A stretch of DNA of 64,000 nucleotides, from NCBI GenBank assembly GCA_022559845.1, contig CM040126.1:44572458-44636457 (forward strand), given 5' to 3'. Origin of the DNA: Amorphophallus konjac (lineage: Eukaryota; Streptophyta; Magnoliopsida; Alismatales; Araceae). The translations under genes were made by a program, and so were the position numbers. A model generated the notes under the pieces. It saw only the letters and a program-made list of their open reading frames with translations, was not told the DNA's origin and did no database searches. Each line of letters opens with the position of its first letter. Position 1 is the first letter of the stretch. Below are positions 1 through 8,974 of the stretch, piece by piece.

Positions 1-215
1 TCAAATTCATTGAACCACAATACCCACTCTATTTGGTCACAAGGTGGTCTTTGCATAAGGGTGGAAAGGTTCCATAAGTGTTCTATTAAAGAAAGGGCGT
101 ACACTTTAATATCTTCCAAAAATTTGAGTTATGCTAATTAAATCCTGACCGCTCGTTTTCTGCATCGTGATGGTTCACTATCCTTTTTTTTTGACCCAGC
201 CCTACTGCCCTACCC

Positions 216-222
216 TATAAAT
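216..222 (+). promoter_or_regulatory. TATA box upstream of the env-position ORF
   Basis: TATAAAT lies 109 bases before the ATG at 325, in a CCC-flanked context, followed by a C/T-rich stretch typical of a plant 5' leader. It would let this ORF be transcribed separately from the LTR promoter. This is inference from sequence only. Confidence 0.4.
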
Positions 223-324
223 TGCCACGGCTGGGTCCCTAATTTTCTCTCATCCGCCGTCTTGTACCTCTTTCGCATTCTTCCTCTCCAGTTCTCTCTC
301 CCCTCTCTCTCGCATCCCTTCACC

Positions 325-1965
325 ATGTCTCCAAAGCACGCTCCGCGGTCTACCAAGAGAACAAGAGAGAAGGCCCCTGCCGATTCCTCGAAGCCGTCCA
401 AGCGTTCCAAGCCGAGGGCTGCGCAGGGTCCGCCATCGGCCCCTCAAAAGTCGACCACGGCTGAGGCGGCTGACTCAGGCAGAAAGGTACCAGCTTCAGA
501 AGAACCCATCGTCCATCCAGTTTCAGGAGTTCTCAAGCCACGGACCGTTCTGCCACCAAGGATTGTTGATTTCTCTGATGAGAAGCTGATAGAGATGTTC
601 CCAGAACTACTGCCAATTTTTGAAGCCCAAGAGTGGACAGCGTTTGTCTCGGCACATACTCAGTATTCGCCTCAGCTTGTGCAAGAATTCTACCACAACT
701 TGCAAATAGTGGATGGTCAGGTCTACACCGTAGTTCAAGGCATCGTCGTCCGCCTCGACGTCAAACTGCTCCACAAAGCATTGACGATTCCCAGACATGG
801 CGCCGTCTTCCATCCTGAGGATTTTGACTTCCGAGCTGCATACACCGTCGTCACTGGCCAGCCAGCTCCTGAGGTTCTCCCTAAGTATCTGAATGCCAAC
901 ACCTTCCCTCCTCTTCATAGATTGCTTCATCACATTCTTACCACCATTATCCAACCAAGAGGAGGCGCCAGAGATCAAGTAAATCGCCTCCATCTATTTT
1001 TGCTCCATGGCCTCATCACTTGTCAACCCATTCGCCTCATAACGCTCATCCTAAACACCTTCCAAAACATCCTACATTATCCCCAGAATTCTCTTCCATT
1101 TGCTGCCCACATATCTGCCATTCTGGAAGCAGCAAAAATACCATTTCCTCACGCTCCGTGCATTGTAATTCCCAAATGGCACGTCTACAACTTTCACTTC
1201 GTGACCACATTTTTGGGGTTTAAGAAGGTAGGAGACCAAATTCAACGCACTCTACCATCCAAGGGCAAATCCAAGGCTCCATTGCCACCCTCTTCTCCAC
1301 CACATACACCTATACAGGTTAGCCCTACTGTCACACCTCCACCTGTGGTGCCTCAAGCTACCCCTACTCCCACCACTACTGCCCATCCTCCATCTTCCCT
1401 TTCTATAGTGCCCTGGCATCCAGGCACTGCTGTCACTCATGCTCAATCCACTTCTGTTCCACCTTCCCAAGCTCCATCTCATTCTGTTCCACCTACCCAA
1501 GTTCCATCTACTTTCACTCCATTTACTTCTGCTCCACCACCATCTTTCACCTCCAACACTGAGTCTCACGGAGTGCTTCTCCAGATAGCATCTCAGTTGT
1601 CCTCTCTCACCACCCAATTCCAATCCTTTCAAGAGAATATGAATGCTGCCACCGGGCGCCTGGAGCAGAAAGTCCAAAGGCTGGAACAACAGATGGAGGC
1701 CAGGTTCATCAAGCAAAAGGAACACACTGACCATGCTAGTTCTCGGTTCAACAGACTAGTTGCCACCTTAGGTCAAGTGTCAGAAGCAATGGGAAACCGC
1801 ATAGAGTTCACAACCAAGCAGAATGAACAGTATCACAATGCTACTATCTCCGAGATCCAGAAGCTCAGGCTCTCTTATGCCCACATTGTTGACAAGCTGG
1901 ATCGCATGGAAGAGAACGTGAAGCCAGAGACTTCCTCATCCTCCTCAGAGGGATTGTTTAAATGA
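325..1965 (+). CDS. Env-position ORF with plant-transposon-protein domain and coiled coil
   Basis: The frame is open from 262; I prefer the ATG at 325 because it has a good context (CACCATGTC) and is followed by a basic, Ser/Pro/Lys-rich N-terminus. Length is 546 residues. Roughly residues 70-320 resemble the domain catalogued as 'putative plant transposon protein': an aromatic FYHNL stretch, then VVQGIVVRLD and a C-terminal YNFHFVTTFLGF. A Pro/Thr/Ser-rich linker follows, then a heptad-rich coiled coil (about residues 405-530). No signal peptide or clear membrane segment is visible, so an envelope role rests on position only. It sits just before the polypurine tract and is intact. It could equally be a captured gene. 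Function is unknown. Confidence 0.75.
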   Translation: MSPKHAPRSTKRTREKAPADSSKPSKRSKPRAAQGPPSAPQKSTTAEAADSGRKVPASEEPIVHPVSGVLKPRTVLPPRIVDFSDEKLIEMFPELLPIFEAQEWTAFVSAHTQYSPQLVQEFYHNLQIVDGQVYTVVQGIVVRLDVKLLHKALTIPRHGAVFHPEDFDFRAAYTVVTGQPAPEVLPKYLNANTFPPLHRLLHHILTTIIQPRGGARDQVNRLHLFLLHGLITCQPIRLITLILNTFQNILHYPQNSLPFAAHISAILEAAKIPFPHAPCIVIPKWHVYNFHFVTTFLGFKKVGDQIQRTLPSKGKSKAPLPPSSPPHTPIQVSPTVTPPPVVPQATPTPTTTAHPPSSLSIVPWHPGTAVTHAQSTSVPPSQAPSHSVPPTQVPSTFTPFTSAPPPSFTSNTESHGVLLQIASQLSSLTTQFQSFQENMNAATGRLEQKVQRLEQQMEARFIKQKEHTDHASSRFNRLVATLGQVSEAMGNRIEFTTKQNEQYHNATISEIQKLRLSYAHIVDKLDRMEENVKPETSSSSSEGLFK

Positions 1966-2245
1966 TCTTCTTTTTGCTGTTGACAAAGGGGGAGATAGGA
2001 CTTTATGTGTCATTATGTGTCTAGTTGTGTGTCTAGATGTGTGTCTAGATGTCAAGTTTACCTTGTCTACGTGTCCTTAGTATCTTTATCCTTTTTGAGT
2101 CACTCATGTAATTAGTGCTATAGTTTTTGAAAGACATATCAAACGAATTGTCTGAATGAAATCTGTGCTATGATAGTCTTGAATGCAATATCAAATGAAT
2201 TTTATAATCTGTTGTTTGTCACAATGACTCATGGTTGTCATCATC

Positions 2246-2259
2246 AAAAAGGGGGAGAA
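2246..2259 (+). other. Polypurine tract of the SIRE-like element
   Basis: AAAAAGGGGGAGAA lies directly against the first base of the 3' LTR, as required for plus-strand priming in reverse transcription. Confidence 0.8.
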
Positions 2260-2521
2260 TGTTGTGCATCCCTTGGTTTTGATGATGACAAAAGGATATG
2301 TTTGATTAATCAAGTTCTATCTTGTTTCATAACAAATACAAGTGGTTTGATTGTTCCTTCAAAGTAATGGACTCATGACTATTTGATGATGACAAAACAA
2401 TGTTTTTGATTAACTCAATATAAATCTGATAGTTCAAGTTACTTCTGATATGTTAAGTATTTTCAGGTCCACTGAAACCCAAGTGGAATCAACAAATCAG
2501 AAGAAGTGTCAAAGGCCGCTT

Positions 2522-2717
2522 GTCGACCAGGGAAGTGGTTATGGTCGACCAACGAACCCAGCCAGGAACACTTCAAGTCATCTGTCTTCTGCATGTGACT
2601 TGGCTGTCGACCAGCGACAAGGCTGTGGTCGACCACACGGGACGCGAGTGTCAGCCAGAATGAAGCCGCCATCAGGACACTGCTCGTTGTCGACCAGGGA
2701 CAGTGTCATGGTCGACC
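2522..2717 (+). repeat. Three evenly spaced hairpin modules in the SIRE-like LTR
   Basis: TCGACCA and its inverse TGGTCGA occur at 2523/2542, 2607/2626 and 2690/2709. Every copy has 7-bp arms and exactly 12 intervening bases. Copies are 84 and 83 bases apart, and the stretches between them are weakly alike, so this is a degenerate tandem repeat in which the inverted arms are the best-kept part. Confidence 0.75.
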
Positions 2718-3324
2718 ACGGGTGTTATAGCGTCCAGAACCGAACTCTAACCGAATTCTGTTTTGGTTCCTTAAAACCTGCAGGTGGTTGTTGCAGGTTG
2801 TTGGGTAGTTCAAATGATGAGATTCCGCACGGGAATCAAGGAGAGAATCTTGCTTAGAAGCTGTCAAACTTATTGTAGTGATCGGATTTAACCTTCTCCC
2901 TGCTTTCTAGCAGATTAACGCTCGATCTGGAATTTGAGCGGGAAGAGCTTCAGGCTTGAAAAAGGATCTGCATAAAAAGTAGAAGGCAACTGATCGCGGA
3001 GGCAAGCATACAGAGAGAGCATAGAACAGAAGCTAAGAAACACACCTACATCACAGGACGAAGTGGCTCTCCATCAACCAGAAATCTGCAGAAGACTAAA
3101 AGCATTCTCATTGCTGCAGAAGGAAGACTGGGCTTGAAGCTGTGCGACCTCCAGCAGCAAAGCAGCTGAAGGCATCCGATTGGAAGTTCTACAGGGAGTC
3201 TACTCTTGTTATTTATGTGATTAAGTTCCAGGCTGAATTCTTTACTTTGTTACAAAAGTCTATATTCAGTCCTGTTGCATCATCCCACCTTCTCATCATT
3301 TCTATTCATCCTTACACCAAGTGT

Positions 3325-3405
3325 CAAGCTGTGAGGCAGCGGATTCAAGCTGTGTGTCAGCTGGTACAAGCTGTGTGTCAGCAGGAACAAGCTGTGTGAC
3401 AGCGG
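3325..3405 (+). repeat. Short tandem repeat (CAAGCTGTGTGTCAGC unit)
   Basis: About four copies of a 20-24 base unit ending in GTGTCAGC or GTGACAGC lie within the SIRE-like LTR. Confidence 0.7.
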
Positions 3406-3449
3406 TGTCTTGTGTTTTGGATTGAGATCAGAGGTTCTCATAAGTGAAG

Positions 3450-3470
3450 CCTTGCTTGAGTTAAGCAAGG
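3450..3470 (+). other. Perfect 8-bp stem-loop in the SIRE-like LTR
   Basis: CCTTGCTT, five loop bases, then AAGCAAGG. A second small stem (GTCTC/GAGAC) follows about 14 bases later. Such a structure in the 3' part of an LTR could help transcript end formation; that is inference. Confidence 0.6.
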
Positions 3471-3698
3471 GGTGGATGTAAGTCTCGGGAAGAGACTGAA
3501 CCACCTTAAAAATCCTATCTTGTGGTTTGCTTATGTGTGTGCGTGCTTCTCTATGTGTTTGTTTTCTTCATTGATATCAACATTAGTTCTGTAATTCGTC
3601 AATTACCTGCAACTCATTTAGTCAATAGATATTAAATCGAAAAAAGGGGGAAAGATCTATTCACCCCCCCTCTAGATCTATTCAGTCCGTACTCAACA

Positions 3699-3996
3699 TG
3701 CCGCTGAGGGCCAGCAGGGGCGTGCCGCTGGAGGGCCAGAGGGTGTGCCGCTGGGGTAGTTTTGGGCCCCCTGTGAGCACGAGTTGCAGTCCATTTGATT
3801 TTTCTTCGGGGCCCATGGGTTATGAGCTTCCCGGGGGTTGGTTTCTCTTCGCTGTCGTGACTCCGGGGACAGCTTCATGGCAGTGTGCATATTTGGGGAG
3901 TCCGGATGACCAGTCTCTCCGGGGATTCTTCACTTGGTGCCGTTGTTGCTGCGAGGCCGAGCAGGATATCTGGACGTGTAATTTTTGGTGTCCACA
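3699..3996 (-). repeat. Truncated 3' LTR of the LARD-like element
   Basis: These 298 bases match 16467-16763 (the same end of the right LTR) with about 15 differences by eye, 11 of them transitions, so roughly 95% identity. The rest of this LTR lies left of the SIRE-like insertion, outside the window. Confidence 0.85.
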
Positions 3997-4010
3997 AATG
4001 TCCCCCACCA
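3997..4010 (-). other. Polypurine tract of the LARD-like element
   Basis: The minus strand reads GGTGGGGGACATT immediately before the LTR start TGTGGACACC. The same arrangement appears at 58024-58037 in Tat-3. Confidence 0.7.
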
Positions 4011-4069
4011 ACGGGTAGCACGGGCGAAGGATGATACAAGCGGTGCACGTGGGTTCCGTTGCCCTCATA

Positions 4070-4165
4070 GGATCTCTTCTCTCTTTTCTTTTATTTTCTC
4101 TCTTCTCTTCTCTTTTCTTCTTTTTTTTCTTTTCTTTTCTTCTTTTCGTCATTCATTCATCTTTT
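4070..4165 (+). repeat. C/T-only tract
   Basis: A nearly pure pyrimidine stretch (TCTTTTC variants) just inside the element. Similar tracts recur at 8680-8900, 11460-11510 and 11640-11750, and in Tat-3. Confidence 0.8.
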
Positions 4166-4169
4166 TTTT

Positions 4170-4346
4170 TGAGGGGCTCCAGGGCCGTTAATTGAATAGC
4201 TGTCGGCTCAGGGGCCAATAATTGAAAGTTGTTGGCTTAGGGGCCGATAATCGAAAGCTGTCGGCTCAGGGGCCGATAATTGGATAGTTGTCGGCTCAGG
4301 GGCCGATAATTGAAAGCTGTCGGCTCAGGGGCCGATAATTGGGAAG
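4170..4346 (+). repeat. Minisatellite A, about 29-bp unit (first block)
   Basis: About six copies of a unit like AGGGGCCGATAATTGAAAGC + TGTCGGCTC. Each unit can pair GCCGA with TCGGC. The same family returns at 7550-8035. Confidence 0.9.
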
Positions 4347-4640
4347 CGAGTCACGAGGGCGGAGAGAAGGGTTTGTTGATTCAATGATCTGGACAGGTGG
4401 TTCAGATCAGATGGGCTATTCGTTACCCGAAGGGACGGGGATAAGAATTTGTTGATTCAAAAGGGTATTCGTCACCCAAAGTGACGGATAGAAGAGTTTG
4501 TTGATTCAACGATCTGGACGGGAGGTTCAGATCAAATGGACTATCCGTTACCCGAAGGGACGGAGAGAAAAGTTTGTTGATTCAAAGACCTGGACGGGAG
4601 GTCTAAATCAAAGGGGATTGTTTGTTCTCTAGCTGGACAG
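4346..4640 (+). repeat. Minisatellite B (GTTACCCGAAGGGACGG modules)
   Basis: Alternating modules recur: GTTGATTCAA, ATCTGGACGGGAGGTTCAGAT and CCGTTACCCGAAGGGACGG. The last two are imperfect inverted repeats. Two to three cycles are present. Confidence 0.8.
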
Positions 4641-4689
4641 AAGGTCCGATCTAGAGTGGAAATGGTCTTTTGTTCTTTTAATGCCCTGG

Positions 4690-4965
4690 GGGTATCGACT
4701 GTGAAATCTGAACCCAGGAAAGTGGGCCGCAAGGGCTGAAGTCGGTGTTGCGGAAGTAGGCCGCGGAGGCTGAAATCGGGGAAGCAGGCTACAAAAGCCA
4801 AAATTGGGTAGCAGACTGTGAAAGCCCAAATTGGGGGAAAGCGGACTATAGAAGCCGAAGTTGGGAGACTAACGAGCCGCGAGGGTGAGAAGTAGGCCAT
4901 GGGGGCCAAGATTGGGCTCTATGAGCCGGAGCTGGGGAAGCCGGCCGCGATAGCCGAAATTGAGT
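4690..4965 (+). repeat. Minisatellite C, about 28-bp unit (first block)
   Basis: Units of the type GGGAAGCAGGCYRCRARRGCCGAAATT. It reappears in better-preserved form at 6105-6710. Confidence 0.8.
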
Positions 4966-6104
4966 GTGTGTGTTTTTTTTTGTTTTTTTTTTGTGTATAT
5001 TTTTTATTATTATTATTCAAGCATGCAGTCATTCACTTGCGGGTGTAGCATAAATATGCATAAGGTAGCTCCCTCTATAGGGGATGGGATAAGGACATCG
5101 CCCGTAATTCGCAGACACGGTGCGGGCCAGAAGGCATAGCTGAGGGGTGGTGCACCCGTCAAGAGGATATCGCATGTTTTGCATGCATAGCTTAAATTAA
5201 CGCATTTCACCCAAGACAACTCTATGTGGAGTGGAGGAGTAAACGTGTGAGCAAAAGGCCCTAAACATAGGGATGTGCAGATTTTCTGAGCAACACTCGA
5301 GGACTGCTCTAGCGCCTACACATGGGTTTCAGGCTCTCGATTTCGGTAGCTTCGCACAACCCCCATCTGTTTATTTGGTAGCGGATTTCACCGTTCGGCG
5401 CGAGTCTCCTCATTTATTTCAGTGGGGATTCCCGACTACTGGGATTCGTCCTTGTCATAATTCTATTGTGGATTCCACAGTTTGACGCGAGTTTCCTCAT
5501 GTGTCTCAATGGGGATTCCTGACTAATAGGCTTTATCCTTATTGAAATTCGCTTCACCATTTTGCGCGAGTCTCCTTATGTGTCTCAATGGGGATTCCCG
5601 GCTACTCAGATTCATGTTTCTCTCTTTTTTTGCATCATTTTTTTTCAAGTGGGGACATGCAGCTTTTTCCTCACGATTACCTTTCACGCGTGTGCAGGAA
5701 TTCAAGTCTTCGTAGAGTGCTAAGAAGAAAATCAGGCAATCCCTATGGTTGAAGACCATTGAACACGTTAAGCGTGAAGTGGGGGAGTGCTGCCTTAGGT
5801 TTATTTTGTGAGTTGGGCTTAACAATTTAGCCATGACTCTTCCCCTTAACGTGTGCACCCGCCATGATTGGGTTCCCTTTGAGCGTATGCCGTGATGCAC
5901 GTGCATCCGGAATCGGGGTAGCATTATTATTACAAGGAAATAAGGTCCTAGAAAATTCCAAAGAGGTATGTTATTTTATATTACTGGCAAGCATGCAAGC
6001 AGAGTAATCAAACATTTTTTGTCTCTTTTTTTTGGTCTCTTTTTTTTTGCGTAAGAACATATTGTCGTTACGTATAAGTGTAGTAGTAGTAAAAGTATTA
6101 GGGG
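4966..6104 (+). other. Non-coding stretch with a weak 85-bp triplicate
   Basis: No gene is visible on either strand. At about 5380-5610 three degenerate copies of a unit containing GCGAGTCTCCTCATGTGTCT followed by CAATGGGGATTCCCGACTA occur. T-rich runs flank the stretch (4970-5000, 6010-6050). Confidence 0.6.
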
Positions 6105-6710
6105 AGCAGACCATGAAGGGCCGAAAGGATATTAGGGAAGCGGGATGCAAGAGCCAAAGGTATTGGGAAGCGGGCTACGAGAGTCAAAATTAGGGGAAAG
6201 CGGGCTACGGGAGCCGAATTCTGGGAAGCAGGCTGCAAGGGTCAAAGTTGGGCAGCAGGCTGCAAGAGCCAAGATCTGGGAAGCAGGCTACAAGAGCCAA
6301 ACATCGGGGAGAGGGCTGCGAGAGTCGAATTCTGGGAAGTAGGCTACAAGAGCCAAAATATTTAGGGAAGCGGGCTACAAGAGCCGAAGTTATGGGAAGC
6401 GGGCCGTGAAGGTCGAATTCTGGGAAGCAGGTTGCAAGAGCCGAAATTGGGGAAGTAGGCTACAAGAGCCAAAATCGAGAAGCAGGCTACAAGAGCTAGG
6501 CTCTGGGAAGCAGGCTGCGAAGGCCAGAGGGAAGTGGGCCATAAGAGCCAAAATGTTAGGGAAGCGGGCTACAAGCCGAAATGTTGGGGGGAGCGGCTAC
6601 GAGAGCTGAAAAGTTGTTGGAGAGCGTGGTGGGACAGATGAGTTAATTTTGATAGTGGGCTGTTGCCGAAATGGCTGAGCCGAAGGGCATCGGGTAGCGG
6701 GATGTGAGAG
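6105..6710 (+). repeat. Minisatellite C, second block (GGGAAGCGGGCTACGAGAGCC)
   Basis: About 20 copies of a 27-31 bp unit. The core GGCTACGAGAGCC is a 4-bp stem (GGCT/AGCC) with a five-base loop. Short open frames on either strand are repeat translations. Confidence 0.9.
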
Positions 6711-7545
6711 CCGAAGAGAAGGGTCTCTTTTTTGTTCTCTGGCCGGGGAAGGGTCCATACCAAGGTGAAGGGTCTATCCTTTTGTTCTCTGGCCGGGGGA
6801 GGATCCGAGCCAAAGCAGAAGGGTCTCTTTTTAATTCTCTGGCCAGGAAAGGATCCGAACCAAAGTGAAAGGTTTATTCTTTGATTCTCTGGCCGGGGAA
6901 GGATCCGAACCAAAGTGGAAGGTTTATTCTTTGATTCTCTGGCCGGAGAAGGATCCGAGCCAAAGTGAAAGGTTTATTCTTTGATTCTCTGGCCAGAGAA
7001 GGATCCAAACCAAAGTGAGAGGGTCTCTTTTTTTAATTCTCTGGCCGGGAAAGGATCCGGACCAAAGTGGCTGGGTTTATTCTTTGATTTTCTGGCAGGG
7101 GAAGGATCCGAGCCAAAGTGGAAGGTTTATTCTTTGATTCTCTGGCCAGAGAAGGATCCGAACCAAAGTGGAAGGTTTATTCTTTGATTCTCTGGCCGGA
7201 GAAGGATCCGAGCCAAAGTGGAAGGGTCTCTTTTTCTTTTAATTCTCTGGCCGGGAAAGGATCCGGACCAAAGTGGAAAGTTTATTCTTTGATTCTCTGG
7301 CCGGAGAAGAATCCGAGCCAAAGTGGAAGGGTCTCTCTTTTTTTTAATTCTCTGGTCGGGAAAGGATCTGGACCAAAGTGGAAGGTTTATTCTTTGATTC
7401 TCTGGCCAGAGAAGGATCCGAGCCAAAGTGGAAGGGTCTCTTTTTTTTTAATTCTCTGGCCGGGAAAGGATCCGGACCAAAGTGGAAGGTTTATTCTTTG
7501 ATTCTCTGGCCAGAGAAGGATCCGAGCCCAAGTGAAAGGTTGATT
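6710..7545 (+). repeat. Minisatellite D, about 50-bp unit (GGCCGGGAAAGGATCC)
   Basis: About 15 copies of a unit running TTCTCTGGCCGGGAAAGGAT + CCGGACCAAAGTGG + AAGGTTTATTC. TGG-CCGG can pair with CCGG-ACCA across a short loop. Copies at 7100-7540 alternate between two variants (AAGGTTTATTC and AAGGGTCTCTTT), suggesting higher-order duplication. Confidence 0.9.
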
Positions 7546-7549
7546 CTTT

Positions 7550-8035
7550 AATTCGGAAGCTGTTGGCTAGGGGCCGATGATGGGGTAGCTGTCGGCTTGA
7601 AGCCCTGATGGCTGGAAAGTTGTCGGCTCGGAGGCCGATAATTGGATAGCTGTCGACCCGGAGGTCGATAATTGAATAGCTGTCGGCTCAGGGGTCGATA
7701 ATTGAAAGCTGTCGACCTGGAGGCCAATAATTGAATAGCTGTCGGCTCAGGGGCCGATAATTGAAAGCTATCGACCCGGAGGCCGAAAATTGAATAGCTG
7801 TCAGCTCAGGGGCCGATAATTGAAAAGTTGTCAGCTCAAGGACCGATAATTGAAAGTTGTCGACCCGGAGGCTGATAATTGAATAGCTGTCGGCTCAGGG
7901 GCCGATAATTGAAAAGCTGTCGGCTCAGGGGTTGATGATTGAAAGCTGTCGACCCGGAGGCCAATAATTGAATAGCTGTCGACTTGAAGTCCCGATGGCT
8001 GAATATCTGTTGGTTTGACACCCCGATGGCAGAAT
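7550..8035 (+). repeat. Minisatellite A, second block
   Basis: About 15 copies of the same 29-bp unit seen at 4170. Variants are CTGTCGGCTCAGGGGCCGAT and CTGTCGACCCGGAGGCCGAT. Confidence 0.9.
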
Positions 8036-8595
8036 GTCTTCTCGGCTTAACGCCACATCGGCGGAAGGTTTTATCAGTTTAACGCCCTGTCGGTGGAAGA
8101 TTTTATCGGTTTAACGCCCCGTCGGTGGAGGGTTTTATCGGTTTAACGCCCCGTCGGTGGAAGGTTTTATCAGTTTAACGCCCCGTCAGCAGAAGGTTTT
8201 ATCGATTTAACTCCCCGTCGGCGGAAGGTTTAGTCGGTTTAACGCTCCATCGGCGGAAGGTTTTGTCGGTTTAACGCCCCATCAGCGGAAGGTTTTATCG
8301 GTTTAACGCCCCGTCGATGGAAGGTTTTGTCGGTTTAATGCTCCGTCGGCGGAAGGGTTTGTCAGTTTAACGCCCCGTCGGCTGAAGGGGTTATCGGTTT
8401 AACGCCCCGTCGGCAGAAGGTCTTATCGGTTTAACGCCCCGTTGGCGGAATGTTTTGTCGGTTTAACGCCCCGTCGGCGGAAGGGGTTATCGGTTTAACG
8501 CCCCGTCGGCGGAAGTTCTTATCGATTTAACGCCCTGTTGGCAGAATGTTTTGTCGGTTTAATGCCCCGTTGGCGGAATGTGTTATCGGTTTGAA
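8036..8595 (+). repeat. Minisatellite E, about 31-bp unit (TTTAACGCCCCGTCGGCGGAAGG)
   Basis: About 17 head-to-tail copies. CGCC-CCGTC-GGCG forms a 4-bp stem in the unit. There is no spacer structure, so this is a minisatellite and not a CRISPR. Confidence 0.92.
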
Positions 8596-8599
8596 CGAA

Positions 8600-8940
8600 A
8601 GGTCATGACGCCACCATATGGGATGTCTGTTTGTTGAATGGCTGAAGGCTGAAGGTAAAAGACCCTGGCTGCCTCGAGACTTTCTTTCATTTCTTCTCTT
8701 TTGTTTCTTTCTTTTCTTTTCTTCCCAGATGTCTGTTTACTGAATGGCTGAAGGCTGAAGGTAAAAGACCCTGGCTGCCTCGAGACTTTCTTTCTTTTCT
8801 TCTCTTTTTTTTCTTTCTTTTCTTTTCTTCTCCATCCGTGTGAAGTGGCGGGTGTGAAGACCATGTTTGCCTCGTGACTTTTCTTTCTTTTCTTCTTTTC
8901 TTTTATGTGGAGAGGCGGGTGCGAAGACCACGTCTACCTC
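8600..8940 (+). repeat. Minisatellite F, about 110-bp unit ending in C/T tract
   Basis: Two good copies and a degenerate third of GGCTGAAGGTAAAAGACCCT + GGCTGCCTCGAGACTTTC, each followed by a TTTCTTTTCTTCTC run. Confidence 0.8.
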
Positions 8941-8974
8941 GTGACCTTTTCTTTTGGTTCTGCTCTTCTTTTCT

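Larger units (their letters stand above)
1..3698 (+). mobile_element. 3' portion of a SIRE/Maximus-type Copia LTR retrotransposon
   Basis: The order is an ORF in the env position, a purine-rich tract (AAAAAGGGGGAGAA) and an LTR opening TGTTG and closing CAACA. This is the known 3' arrangement of SIRE-type Copia elements. Gag-pol and the 5' LTR lie left of the window. The right boundary is sharp: at 3699 the sequence becomes that of another element's LTR, which also occurs uninterrupted near 16467. So this element jumped into that LTR. The first five flanking bases, TGCCG (3699-3703), should be duplicated at the unseen left end. Confidence 0.8.
2260..3698 (+). repeat. 3' LTR of the SIRE-like element (1439 bp)
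   Basis: It starts TGTTGTGCATCC and ends TCCGTACTCAACA, giving perfect 5-bp inverted termini. The interior opening (TTTTGATGATGACAAA) and the C-rich end (TTCACCCCCCCTCTAG) are characteristic of SIRE-type LTRs. The 5' LTR is not in the window, so age cannot be estimated. Confidence 0.85.

Noticed and set aside
3925..3945. TTGGTGCCGTTGTTG as an Athila/Tat-type primer-binding site for a plus-strand element
   Set aside because: It lies inside the LTR (also present in the right LTR near 16700). The polypurine tract, primer site and TATA all fit the minus-strand orientation.
4170..8595. Regular direct repeats resembling a CRISPR array
   Set aside because: Units are head-to-tail with no unique spacers, there are no cas genes, and the context is plant retrotransposon DNA.
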